Shown here: one piece after another, positions 36,723 to 45,731 of the stretch
Numbering within the stretch: position 1 is the first letter of the stretch
How the letters are laid out: each line of letters opens with the position of its first letter
Assembly: GCF_014486695.1 (NCBI RefSeq)
Contig: NZ_JACTAB010000001.1
Span: forward strand, 1 to 64,000
Source: Flavobacterium buctense
GTDB lineage: Bacteria; Bacteroidota; Bacteroidia; Flavobacteriales; Flavobacteriaceae
Length of the DNA stretch: 64,000 nucleotides
Reading direction: 5' to 3'
Notes under the pieces: model-generated
What the model saw: the letters and a program-made list of their open reading frames with translations, nothing else
Databases searched by the model: none
What the model was told of the DNA's origin: nothing
Position numbers and translations under genes: made by a program

Positions 36723-36762
36723 AAAAATAATTCCCATACCATAAAACTATGGTATAGGAATT
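36723..36762 (-). terminator. Strong intra-operon terminator after the TonB receptor
   Basis: A 15-bp stem (36729-36743 with 36748-36762, one G-U pair) and a 4-nt loop AAAC, followed on the minus strand by TTTTT. It lies 28 bp after the receptor stop and should reduce transcription into the downstream catabolic genes. Confidence 0.85.
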
Positions 36763-36790
36763 ACTCAAATTAAACATGAAAAGGTTGTTC

Positions 36791-39421
36791 TTAGAACTTA
36801 TAAGACAATGCCATAGAAAGTGATCTTCCCGGTAAAGGTCTTGCTCTAACAATATTAGTGGTATTGGCTGTGATGCTTCCTTCTTCGGCTTCCGTGATGG
36901 CTAAAGTGTTGAATAAGTTATTACCGGCTACGTTTAAAGATAAGCCTTTAGTGATGCCTACTTCTACGAAACCGTTTACGATTACAAATCCGTTCATCAC
37001 CAATTCGTTGCTGTCTTGAGCATAAGCTTTGGTTTGACCAATGAAGCTTAACCCTAATGTATTGCTAGCTTTTCCGAATTTGTATGTTGGGATGAAGTTG
37101 TACATCATTTTAGGTTGTCTTCTTGGTTCGTTACCATTATTGGCTCCAGAAGTAACTTCAGCTTTGGTATAAGTAAATCCACCTCGTAAGTTCAAATCAT
37201 TATTTACGTTGTAAGATGACTCTAACTCAAGACCCATTGAACGGTAATCGTTTTCAATTATGCTATTAGAAGTAGCTTCGAATCCGCCTTCTTCGGTAGT
37301 CGTTGAGCTAAATAATGTTGCGTAAACATATCCTTTAGAGAATTTTCTTTTGTATCCTAATTCCGCTTGTGCTAAATAATCTAAAGAGTTGATTCTGTCT
37401 CCATCAAGGTAATTTAAACCCGAAAATAATATTCTGTCAGCTTTAGCCGAAGCTCCTTTGCTGTAACGAGCAAAAACAGATTGATTGGTATCAATTAAAT
37501 AATTACCTCCTAAAGTATAAGACACATAATCATAGTCGTAATCAACAGCGGTTGTATTAGCTGTATTGATCGCAGATACGCTGGTTTCAGGTGCAGAAAT
37601 TACGTTATCGTTATTGATGTCATAAACAGTTTGAGAAGAACCTGCAAAAGAACCATTTACTTGTCCCATATCAAAACGAATTCCTCCTTCTAAAGACAAT
37701 TTATCAGTAGCATCGAAAGACACGTTAGCGTATGGTGCTGAAACATTGTATTGTGTATCATAGTTTCTGGTACAGCAGTTGCCCCAATACGGAACACCGT
37801 AGGCGTACAATCCGTTGGCAGAAAGTAAATTCCCACCGGCGTCAGTTACATTGATTAATCTTGGATTGTTATCCGATACTTCTTGTAAGTAGGAATTCCA
37901 CAACCATGACATTGAGATATTTTGTATTGATTTGAAATAACCGGCAGTTACCCCAACTTTATCAAATTTCTTAGTGATTCTTAAATCGTTCATGAAGTTG
38001 TTGAAATTGTTCAACTCCACATCAAACATGTGAATTCTTGACACTAAACCGTTTGGAGTGTTGAAAGCCGAACCATCGTTGGCATAAGTTAACGTTGAAC
38101 CGGCACCGAAAGAATTAGCAATTGTTGCTGCAGAAGCAACTTCAGCTGGGAATGGCGTGATAAATTGTCCGCTGTTTGAAGAGAAACGACCATTGTTAGT
38201 TACTTTCCAACCTTCAGCCAATTCGAAGTTAACTGAAGCTCCGATGGTTTTAGAAACCGGGTGCATCCCGTCGCCTACATTGCCTCTTCTTACATTTCCA
38301 TTTCCGTCTAAGCCTACATTGTGCATCAAATAAGGAGATTGTTGTGTTCCTGAAGTGGCATCATATCCGCTGATGCTTTCCCAGTTTGGATTGGCATTAC
38401 TTCCGGTTACTTGAATTGGCATTGGCATGTATGCGGCAGCTCTGTCATTTAAGAATTTCGCATAAACCGTAACAGACCCACTTTCGAATTCTTTGGTTAC
38501 ATTCATTTTGAATTGTCCACCATTATTGGCTATAAAGCCCGGACTTCTTACTCCTTCACCGGTTCTGTAAAAACCTCCGGCATGGAAATACAATCCGTCT
38601 CCAATTCTGGCTCCATATTCTAAATCCGTTCTGAAGTCGTTGTAGTCTAAACCAAAACTGGTTACCATACTTCCGCCTTCTGTTTTACCGGTTTTACTGA
38701 TAAAGTTGATAATACCACCTGGTGAATTAGACGATAATGTAGACGCAGAACCACCTCGAATGGCTTCAATTTTGGCTACATTTCTATCGAATCTTGTGAA
38801 AATATCCGCAGTTGCGAAAGCGATATCACCGTATAACAATACCGGTAATCCATCTTCTTGAATTTGTAAATACTTAGAACCACCGGAAGAAATTGGCACC
38901 CCGCGAACGGAGATGTTAGCATTTCCTTCACCACCTGAAGACTCTGAGCGAATCCCCGGAATGGTTCTGAAGATTTCAGCGGTTGATCTTGGTGCTGACT
39001 GTTCTACTTGTTTCACATCTAAAGTTGTGATGGAAACACTTGACTTGATTTTAGCTCTCGGATTAACAACACCGGTTACCACAACTTCGTCTAATACTTT
39101 AGAATCATCTTGTAGTTGGAAATCCAAAGTGGTGTTTCCACTTACGTTAGCCGTTTTCTTTTCGGTGGCAAAACCGATGTAAGAAACGGTTACGGTTACA
39201 GCACCGTCAGTCAATCCTGAGAAGGTGTAAATACCCTCAGCATTGGTAGAAGTAGATTTTGATCCGTTACTTAATACCACATTGGCACCGACAACAGTCT
39301 CGCCTTTAGCATCGGTAACTTTTCCTGACAAGCTACTGCTTTGTGAAAAAGAAAGATTGCATAGCATTAATGCTACTATAAACAACATCTTTTTCAAAAA
39401 TAAAGTACTTTTTTTCATCAT
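36791..39421 (-). CDS. TonB-dependent outer-membrane receptor, probable sucrose uptake
   Basis: An 876-residue protein. A signal peptide (about 1-26) precedes a carboxypeptidase-regulatory-like domain (about 28-110: LSGKVTDAKGETVVGANVVL), a plug (from VLDEVVVTGVVNP, RGGSASTLSSNSPGGIINFISK) and a 22-strand barrel ending in YKF. It lacks the SusC-type long architecture and there is no susD gene beside it. An extracellular stretch has vicinal cysteines (WGNCCTRNYD). Two LacI-type operators lie 84 bp or more upstream. Substrate is inferred from the operon. Confidence 0.88.
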   Translation of the reverse strand: MMKKSTLFLKKMLFIVALMLCNLSFSQSSSLSGKVTDAKGETVVGANVVLSNGSKSTSTNAEGIYTFSGLTDGAVTVTVSYIGFATEKKTANVSGNTTLDFQLQDDSKVLDEVVVTGVVNPRAKIKSSVSITTLDVKQVEQSAPRSTAEIFRTIPGIRSESSGGEGNANISVRGVPISSGGSKYLQIQEDGLPVLLYGDIAFATADIFTRFDRNVAKIEAIRGGSASTLSSNSPGGIINFISKTGKTEGGSMVTSFGLDYNDFRTDLEYGARIGDGLYFHAGGFYRTGEGVRSPGFIANNGGQFKMNVTKEFESGSVTVYAKFLNDRAAAYMPMPIQVTGSNANPNWESISGYDATSGTQQSPYLMHNVGLDGNGNVRRGNVGDGMHPVSKTIGASVNFELAEGWKVTNNGRFSSNSGQFITPFPAEVASAATIANSFGAGSTLTYANDGSAFNTPNGLVSRIHMFDVELNNFNNFMNDLRITKKFDKVGVTAGYFKSIQNISMSWLWNSYLQEVSDNNPRLINVTDAGGNLLSANGLYAYGVPYWGNCCTRNYDTQYNVSAPYANVSFDATDKLSLEGGIRFDMGQVNGSFAGSSQTVYDINNDNVISAPETSVSAINTANTTAVDYDYDYVSYTLGGNYLIDTNQSVFARYSKGASAKADRILFSGLNYLDGDRINSLDYLAQAELGYKRKFSKGYVYATLFSSTTTEEGGFEATSNSIIENDYRSMGLELESSYNVNNDLNLRGGFTYTKAEVTSGANNGNEPRRQPKMMYNFIPTYKFGKASNTLGLSFIGQTKAYAQDSNELVMNGFVIVNGFVEVGITKGLSLNVAGNNLFNTLAITEAEEGSITANTTNIVRARPLPGRSLSMALSYKF

Positions 39422-39505
39422 TTGTAATTTGTTTGATTAGTAATTATTGTTGGTTTATTTTTCGAAATTATATTTTTAGTTAACAAAATTTTAGCAAATC
39501 AACAC

Positions 39506-39540
39506 CGAAAACGTTTTCGAAAATACCGAAAACGTTTTCG
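39506..39540. promoter_or_regulatory. Twin LacI-family operators in the divergent receptor/regulator promoter
   Basis: Two perfect 14-bp palindromes CGAAAACGTTTTCG at 39506-39519 and 39527-39540, centres 21 bp apart, i.e. two helical turns and the same DNA face. The central CG and the AAAACG/CGTTTT halves are the classic LacI/GalR operator form. The sites lie 36 bp before the regulator ATG and 85 bp before the receptor ATG, where they would cover the -33 regions of both divergent promoters. Confidence 0.88.
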
Positions 39541-39575
39541 ATACAAGATTGGGATTTTTTTATGATATTTGTTAT

Positions 39576-40601
39576 ATGAGAGACATTACTTTGAAACAAA
39601 TTGCTGAAACCTTAGGAATATCTATTACTACGGTGTCTAAAGCTTTGAAGAACTACCCTGATGTTAGCCCGAAAACTAGGAAAGCAGTTTTAGATTTAGC
39701 ACAGTCTCTTAGTTATACGCCCAATAGTTTTGCCGTGAACCTCAGAACCAAAGAATCGCGAACTATCGGATTGATTATTCCGGAAGTAGTGCATCACTTT
39801 TTCTCTAATGTAATTAACGGTATTATTGATGAAGCAGAGAAGAATGGGTATCTGGTCATTATACTCCAATCCAATGAATCTTTGGAGCTGGAAAAAAAAC
39901 AAGTCGAACTTTTGATGAATAAAAGAGTCGATGGCATTATCATGTCGCTTTCCAATGAATCTAACGACGATGAACACCTCAAAGAAATCCTTCGCAAAGA
40001 AGTTCCATTTGTGATGTTTGACAAAATTTCCAAATTGATTCCGTGTTCCAAAGTTATCATCAACGATCAAAAAGCTGCTTTTAATGCGGTCGAACATTTG
40101 ATTCAAAAAGGGTGTCGAAAAATTGCTCACATTCGGGGACCAGTAAATCCTCAAAATGCGATTGACCGATTTTTAGGTTACAAAAAAGCCTTGGATAAAA
40201 ACAATATTCCCTTTGATTCAAAACTTGTTTATACTTGTAAAAATGTAACCTTTGATGAAGGTGTTGAATTTGCAAAACGAATAGCTGCTGAACATCCTGA
40301 TGTGGATGGCATATTTGTCATTACTGATTTAGTGGCCGTAGGTGTTTTGGCTCACTTTAATGAAGTGGGAATCAACATTCCTGAGCAAGTAAAAGTAATA
40401 GGTTTTAGCAATTGGTTTATGTCGCAGGTGATAACGCCAAAATTGAGTACCGTTGACCAACCTAGTTTTGAAATGGGCGTTCACTCTTTTAAGCTATTGT
40501 TGGAAGAGATTAACACAAAAAAAGAATTGCATTCATTTCATCCGAGAACTATTGAATTGGAAACCGAAATTATTGAAAGAGAATCTACTTCAGAAAGTTA
40601 A
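39576..40601 (+). CDS. LacI/GalR-family transcriptional regulator of the sucrose locus
   Basis: 341 residues from the ATG at 39576; a TTG at 39549 is in frame but lies in the promoter region. The helix-turn-helix [21 protein letters not shown] covers about residues 4-24 and a hinge helix lies near 50; a periplasmic-binding-like effector domain follows. It is transcribed away from the sugar genes, and the paired operators between them suggest it represses both itself and the receptor. Effector probably sucrose or a product; inferred. Confidence 0.92.
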   Translation: MRDITLKQIAETLGISITTVSKALKNYPDVSPKTRKAVLDLAQSLSYTPNSFAVNLRTKESRTIGLIIPEVVHHFFSNVINGIIDEAEKNGYLVIILQSNESLELEKKQVELLMNKRVDGIIMSLSNESNDDEHLKEILRKEVPFVMFDKISKLIPCSKVIINDQKAAFNAVEHLIQKGCRKIAHIRGPVNPQNAIDRFLGYKKALDKNNIPFDSKLVYTCKNVTFDEGVEFAKRIAAEHPDVDGIFVITDLVAVGVLAHFNEVGINIPEQVKVIGFSNWFMSQVITPKLSTVDQPSFEMGVHSFKLLLEEINTKKELHSFHPRTIELETEIIERESTSES

Positions 40602-41508
40602 TATTTCGTTTAACACCTTCCCATTGTGCTCTTTTTAGTGGAGAATTGGGGAAGACTTTGGCAAAAGTATCTTCTGTGATTTCTTCCCAATCTTTTTTGG
40701 TATAAGAAAGAAGTTCCGGATAAGGAGAGAACAAGGGTTCGTTATGGGGTTTTGAAAATTTATTCCAGGGACAAACGTCTTGACAAACATCGCAACCAAA
40801 CATCCAATCATCCAGTTTTCCTTTCATTTCCATGGGGAGATTTTCTTTGAGTTCAATAGTGAAATAAGAAATACATTTGCTTCCATCAACCACATAAGGC
40901 GCTACTATGGCTTGAGTCGGACAGGCATCAATACAAGCTGTACAAGTTCCGCAATGATCGGTAACCGGATTGTCATAGTCTAATTCTAAATCGACTATCA
41001 ATTCGGCTATGAAATAAAAAGAGCCTACTTGTTGGGTTAATAAGTTACTGCTTTTTCCTATCCAACCCAAACCGCTTTTGGCAGCCCAAGCTTTGTCCAT
41101 CACGGGAGCAAAATCGACAAAGGCACGACCGGGAACTTCTCCAATTTCGGCACGGATGCTTCTGAGTAATTTTTTTAGTTTTTTCTTGATGACATTGTGA
41201 TAATCTTTACCGTAGGCATATTTTGCAATCTTATAAGAATCTTCAATTTGTTTTTCCGGAGGATAATAATTCAATAGAAGAGAGATTACGCTTTTGGCGC
41301 CATCAACGAGTAAGGTTGGATTTAGACGCATGTCAAAATGGTCTTCTAAATACTTCATTTCTCCTTGATGATTTTGCTTCAACCAGTATTCTAATCTTGG
41401 GGCTTCTTCTTCCAAAAAACCGGCTTTTGAAATCCCACAAGACAAAAACCCAAGTCGTTTGGCTTCGGCTTTAATGAAATGGGTATATTTTTCTTTGTTG
41501 GAATTCAT
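40585..41508 (-). CDS. queG: Epoxyqueuosine reductase
   Basis: 307 residues. The cobalamin-binding N-terminal half has [22 protein letters not shown]; two 4Fe-4S ferredoxin motifs follow (C186/C189/C192/C196 and C239/C242/C246 in [13 protein letters not shown]). It carries out the last step of queuosine synthesis on tRNA. This is the short form without a HEAT domain. Its 3' end overlaps the convergent lacI gene by 17 bp. Confidence 0.95.
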   Translation of the reverse strand: MNSNKEKYTHFIKAEAKRLGFLSCGISKAGFLEEEAPRLEYWLKQNHQGEMKYLEDHFDMRLNPTLLVDGAKSVISLLLNYYPPEKQIEDSYKIAKYAYGKDYHNVIKKKLKKLLRSIRAEIGEVPGRAFVDFAPVMDKAWAAKSGLGWIGKSSNLLTQQVGSFYFIAELIVDLELDYDNPVTDHCGTCTACIDACPTQAIVAPYVVDGSKCISYFTIELKENLPMEMKGKLDDWMFGCDVCQDVCPWNKFSKPHNEPLFSPYPELLSYTKKDWEEITEDTFAKVFPNSPLKRAQWEGVKRNINFLK

Positions 41509-41516
41509 GTTGCATT

Positions 41517-41598
41517 AGGGATTGGAGCGATTGTTTGAGCTCTTTTTTGTGCAGCAAAAAAAGCGAGTGCGGAAAGCCCGACCCGCAGGGGAATGCCC
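41517..41598. repeat. Structured intergenic element, type 2
   Basis: Fills the queG-ruvB gap. GGGATT at 41518-41523 and AATGCCC at 41592-41598 are complementary ends; TTTTTTG (41543-41549) pairs with CAAAAAA (41555-41561) inside. It contains GCGGAAAGCCCGACCCG, similar to the inverse of TTCCCGCTTTCCGC in the element at 3848-3950, and I associate this word with repeated Flavobacterium intergenic sequence from memory. It reaches the ruvB stop codon. Confidence 0.5.
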
Positions 41599-42620
41599 TA
41601 AAAAAGTCCGCCTTGAATATTTGTGTTGACTTTTCCTAAATGTTTAAAAGCTTTCTCGGTCACTTCTCTACCACGCGGTGTTCTGATGATGAATCCCTCT
41701 TGGATTAAGAATGGCTCGTATACTTCTTCGATAGTCTCGCCACTTTCAGAAACAGCTGTAGCCAAAGTAGATAAACCCACCGGTCCGCCTTTGAATTTTT
41801 CGATGATGGTTGTTAAGATTTTATTGTCCATTTCGTCTAACCCGTGGGCATCAACGTGTAATGCTTTTAGGGAAAATCGAGCGATTTCAATATCAATTTT
41901 TCCATTGCCTTTGATTTGGGCGAAATCTCTAACTCGTCGTAACAATGCATTGGCAATACGAGGTGTTCCTCGGCTTCTACCGGCGATTTCTATGGCAGCT
42001 TCCATGGTTATCGGCATTTTTAAGATGCTTGAGCTTCGTTGGACAATAGTCGTCAAAAGTTCGGTGTTGTAATATTGTAATCGACTTTGGATTCCGAATC
42101 GTGCTCGCATCGGTGCCGTTAATAATCCGGAACGAGTGGTTGCTCCTACTAGGGTAAAAGAATTGAGATTGATTTGTACTGTTCTGGCATTGGGTCCGGA
42201 TTCAATCATGATGTCGATTTTGAAATCTTCCATGGCCGAATATAAATACTCTTCCACTACTGGGCTTAAACGATGGATCTCGTCTATAAACAAAACGTCT
42301 CTTTCTTCAAGATTCGTAAGTAACCCAGCCAAATCTCCGGGTTTATCTAAAACGGGGCCGGAAGTGATTTTAATCCCAACTCCTAATTCATTGGCCAATA
42401 TATTAGCCAAAGTGGTTTTTCCCAAACCCGGCGGTCCGTGAAAAAGGGTATGGTCAAGTGCTTCATCTCTTTGATTGGCGGCTTCAACGAATACTTTTAG
42501 GTTATCTAACACTTGTTCTTGACCGGTAAAATCATCAAAGCTTAAAGGCCTTAATTTTTTTTCTAAATCAAGTTCTTCCGGGTTAAAATTATTGTTGGTT
42601 GGATCTAAATTCTCGTTCAT
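41598..42620 (-). CDS. ruvB: Holliday junction branch migration helicase RuvB
   Basis: 340 residues from the ATG at 42620. AAA+ motor with Walker A GPPGLGKT (62-69) and Walker B FIDEIHRL; sensor [18 protein letters not shown]; winged helix at the C-terminus ([14 protein letters not shown]). It drives branch migration with RuvA, encoded 12 kb away. An ATG 18 bp upstream adds only MLYICE. It stands alone between the queG gap element and the ctaD terminator. Confidence 0.96.
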   Translation of the reverse strand: MNENLDPTNNNFNPEELDLEKKLRPLSFDDFTGQEQVLDNLKVFVEAANQRDEALDHTLFHGPPGLGKTTLANILANELGVGIKITSGPVLDKPGDLAGLLTNLEERDVLFIDEIHRLSPVVEEYLYSAMEDFKIDIMIESGPNARTVQINLNSFTLVGATTRSGLLTAPMRARFGIQSRLQYYNTELLTTIVQRSSSILKMPITMEAAIEIAGRSRGTPRIANALLRRVRDFAQIKGNGKIDIEIARFSLKALHVDAHGLDEMDNKILTTIIEKFKGGPVGLSTLATAVSESGETIEEVYEPFLIQEGFIIRTPRGREVTEKAFKHLGKVNTNIQGGLF

Positions 42621-42652
42621 CTCACAAATATATAACAAAGTTGGTTGCTAAT

Positions 42653-42685
42653 AAAAAATGCCTTTCGATTAAGAAAGGCATTTTT
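42653..42685 (-). terminator. Terminator of the act-cta operon
   Basis: A 13-bp perfect stem (AAAAATGCCTTTC with GAAAGGCATTTTT) and a 6-nt loop, with a T run on the minus strand, 18 bp after the ctaD stop. Confidence 0.92.
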
Positions 42686-42702
42686 ATTATTTTGGGTAAG
42701 AA

Positions 42703-44502
42703 TTAATGATGCAATACTTCTTCTCCTGGTTTCATAGGTACATTTTGAGGAACAAAATCTTCCTCATGACCCGGTTTGCTATAATCGTAAGGCCATCTGT
42801 GAACTTCAGGAATTGCTCCAGGCCAGTTGCCGTGAATATGCTCGATTGGCGCTGTCCATTCCAAAGTGTTAGATTTCCATGGGTTTTGAACTGTTCTTTT
42901 ACCGTAGAATATACTGCTAAAGAAGTTGTATAAGAACGCCAACTGGAAAGCACCACCTACTAGAGCAAAAACAGTAATAATCACGTTCACGTTTTGTAAA
43001 TCGTCAAACAATGGAAAATTAGTGTTGGTGTAATATCTTCTTGGCAAACCGGCCATTCCGATGAAATGCATTGGGAAGAATACTCCGTATGCACACACTG
43101 CTGTTACCCAGAAGTGAACATACCCTAAGTTTTTATTTAACATTCTTCCGAACATCTTAGGGAACCAATGGTAAATACCGGCGAACATTCCGTACAATGC
43201 AGAGATACCCATTACCAAGTGGAAGTGAGCTACAACAAAGTAAGTATCATGAACGTTAATATCCAAAGTACTATCTCCCAAAATGATTCCAGTTAAACCT
43301 CCAGTAATGAAGGTAGAAACCAATCCAATAGAGAACAGCATTGCAGGATTCAATTGTAAGTTACCTTTCCATAAGGTTGTAATGTAATTGAATGCTTTTA
43401 CCGCTGACGGAATTGCAATCAATAAAGTGGTGAACGTAAATACCGATCCAAGGAATGGATTCATTCCCGAGATAAACATGTGGTGACCCCAAACGATGGT
43501 TGATAAGAATGCAATAGCAATAATTGACATGATCATCGCTCTGTAACCAAAGATTGGTTTACGAGCATTAGTGGCTATAACTTCAGAAGTGATTCCTAAT
43601 GCCGGCAATAATACAATGTATACCTCAGGGTGACCTAAGAACCAGAATAAGTGTTCGAACAATACCGGTGAACCCCCTTGGTAATGTAAAACTTCTCCGG
43701 CTATATAAATATCAGACAAGAAGAATGATGTACCAAAACTTCTGTCCATGATTAGCATTAATGCTGCTGACAATAAAACAGGGAATGAAATAACTCCAAT
43801 GATAGCTGTGATAAAGAAAGCCCAAATAGTCAGTGGCAATCTGGTCATTGACATTCCTTTAGTTCTTAAATTGATTACCGTAACGATGTAATTCAAAGAT
43901 CCTAATAAAGAAGATGCGATAAAGATAGCCATAGAGACTAACCATAGTGTCATTCCGGCGCCAGAACCTGACATAGATTGTGGTAAAGCACTTAAAGGCG
44001 GATAGATTGTCCAACCTGCAGAAGCCGGACCGGATTCTACAAATAAGGATATAACCATTACCACACTGGATAGGAAGAATAACCAATAAGAAACCATATT
44101 AAGGAATCCGGAGGCCATATCTCTTGCTCCAATTTGCAATGGAATCAATAAGTTACTAAAAGTTCCACTTAACCCTGCGGTTAACACAAAGAATACCATG
44201 ATGGTTCCGTGAATCGTAACTAAAGCAAGATAAGTTTCATTATTCATCACGCCACCCGGAGCCATTCTTTCTCCAAGGAAGAAACTGAAAATTTTAAAAG
44301 ACTCTTCTGGCCATGCCAATTGCATTCTGAAAAGCATTGACATTCCAACGCCAATAACTCCCATGATGATACCGGTAATAAGATATTGTTTAGATATCAT
44401 TTTATGGTCAATACTAAAAATATATTTAGTAATGAACGTATCTTTATGGTGGTGTTCGTGTTCGTCGTGACCGTGGTCGTGATTGTGAACTTCTGCTGAC
44501 AT
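42703..44502 (-). CDS. ctaD: Cytochrome c oxidase subunit I
   Basis: A 599-residue heme-copper oxidase core with 12 or more helices. Ligand motifs are visible: HGTIMVFF, GHPEVYIVLLPALG with the Tyr cross-linked to a CuB His, WGHHMFISG and HDTYFVVAHFHLV for the hemes. It reduces oxygen to water and pumps protons. The N-terminus is His-rich (HNHDHGHDEHEHHHKD). Last gene of the act operon, so it is co-expressed with its electron donor complex. Confidence 0.97.
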   Translation of the reverse strand: MSAEVHNHDHGHDEHEHHHKDTFITKYIFSIDHKMISKQYLITGIIMGVIGVGMSMLFRMQLAWPEESFKIFSFFLGERMAPGGVMNNETYLALVTIHGTIMVFFVLTAGLSGTFSNLLIPLQIGARDMASGFLNMVSYWLFFLSSVVMVISLFVESGPASAGWTIYPPLSALPQSMSGSGAGMTLWLVSMAIFIASSLLGSLNYIVTVINLRTKGMSMTRLPLTIWAFFITAIIGVISFPVLLSAALMLIMDRSFGTSFFLSDIYIAGEVLHYQGGSPVLFEHLFWFLGHPEVYIVLLPALGITSEVIATNARKPIFGYRAMIMSIIAIAFLSTIVWGHHMFISGMNPFLGSVFTFTTLLIAIPSAVKAFNYITTLWKGNLQLNPAMLFSIGLVSTFITGGLTGIILGDSTLDINVHDTYFVVAHFHLVMGISALYGMFAGIYHWFPKMFGRMLNKNLGYVHFWVTAVCAYGVFFPMHFIGMAGLPRRYYTNTNFPLFDDLQNVNVIITVFALVGGAFQLAFLYNFFSSIFYGKRTVQNPWKSNTLEWTAPIEHIHGNWPGAIPEVHRWPYDYSKPGHEEDFVPQNVPMKPGEEVLHH

Positions 44503-44530
44503 ATTAGGTAACTTTTAAGTTTTAAATAAA

Positions 44531-45712
44531 TTATTTCATTTCTGCTTGAGCAACTACTGTAGTGTCTTTGCTGTTAGAAGAGGTAGAATCTTTTGTTGTT
44601 GCTGGTGAATCGGAAGCTTTTGCTTCGGCAGCAGCTGTTTTAACTGCCTGAACAATTGTTTTAGCAGAATTCTCTTTTAACCAGATTTTGTATTCTTCCG
44701 GAGTATCTACTACAATTTTCATTTGCATATTATAATGAGAAGCACCACAAATTTTATTACATAACAATAAGTAATCAAAAGTATATGGGTCAAGTGCTGA
44801 TTGTCCTTCTGCTACTAATTTTTCACTTTTCTTAGCTCTTATCGCATTGATATTTGACACTTTTTCAATCATTGCCGGTTTATCTCTCATTTCGGCAGTA
44901 GTCAAAGTTGGAACAAACGAAAATTCAGTGACCATCCCTGGAACACAGTTCATTTGTGCTCTAAAATGAGGCATGTAGGCAGAGTGTAAAACGTCTTGTG
45001 AACGCATTTTGAAAATCACTCTTGTTCCTTTAGGAATATGCAATTCAGAAGACGAAAAATCATCTTGAGCATTTGGATCAGATAAATCAACTCCAAGGTT
45101 GTTTGCACCTTCTATATATCTTACATTAGCTTTCCCTAAAACATTATCCGCTCCGGCGTATCTTGCTTCCCATTTAAATTGTTGTGCATAAAGCTCAATA
45201 ACTATAGCGTCATCAGCATCTTCTTCGTCAACAAACATAATATTGGTCCAAGCATATAATCCATAAAGAATTAACCCTGCTAAAACGATGGCCGGGATAA
45301 TACTCCAAATGAATTCTAACTTGTTGTTATCCGCAAAATAAAGTGCTTTTTGTCCTTGCTTGCCTCTGTATTTGAAAGCAAAATAATGTAATAATGCTTG
45401 TGTTACTGTTTGAACAAAAAAGATTAAAACCATTGATATCATCATCAGCCTATCCACTTCAGGACCGTGTTCAGAAGCTGAATCACTCATCAAAGGAAAA
45501 TGGCTGTAATTTAAAAGACAATAGATTGTTGTTAGGTAAATAAATCCTAAGAAACCAAACATCAAGTAACCGTTAACTTTGTTATCGTTATCGTTTGCCA
45601 CCTGTGTGTCATTCACATTTCCACCAACTTGAGTTAAGTCAAATATTTTAGTTAACTGCCATAGGGCAACTGCCAATAAAACTACAACTATAAGTATCAA
45701 AAGAGTTGTCAT
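44531..45712 (-). CDS. ctaC: Cytochrome c oxidase subunit II
   Basis: A 393-residue subunit with the CuA site intact: H243, C318, C322, H326 and M329 (CNKICGASHYNM). Four hydrophobic segments (about 3-20, 48-67, 88-108 and 135-155) precede the cupredoxin domain, two more than canonical. No heme c domain is fused. The last ~45 residues are a Ser/Thr/Ala-rich low-complexity tail. It receives electrons from the act complex cytochromes. Confidence 0.95.
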   Translation of the reverse strand: MTTLLILIVVVLLAVALWQLTKIFDLTQVGGNVNDTQVANDNDNKVNGYLMFGFLGFIYLTTIYCLLNYSHFPLMSDSASEHGPEVDRLMMISMVLIFFVQTVTQALLHYFAFKYRGKQGQKALYFADNNKLEFIWSIIPAIVLAGLILYGLYAWTNIMFVDEEDADDAIVIELYAQQFKWEARYAGADNVLGKANVRYIEGANNLGVDLSDPNAQDDFSSSELHIPKGTRVIFKMRSQDVLHSAYMPHFRAQMNCVPGMVTEFSFVPTLTTAEMRDKPAMIEKVSNINAIRAKKSEKLVAEGQSALDPYTFDYLLLCNKICGASHYNMQMKIVVDTPEEYKIWLKENSAKTIVQAVKTAAAEAKASDSPATTKDSTSSNSKDTTVVAQAEMK

Positions 45713-45731
45713 TTGTAATTTACTTTAAATA

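Noticed and set aside
36678..36737. Longer start for the glutaredoxin-like gene
   Set aside because: Overlaps the terminator stem and would bury the clear signal peptide at residue 21.
39549..39575. TTG start for the LacI regulator
   Set aside because: Lies within the promoter/operator region; the ATG at 39576 directly precedes the helix-turn-helix.
32839..40601. Classical polysaccharide utilisation locus
   Set aside because: No SusD, no surface glycan-binding protein and no secreted polysaccharidase.
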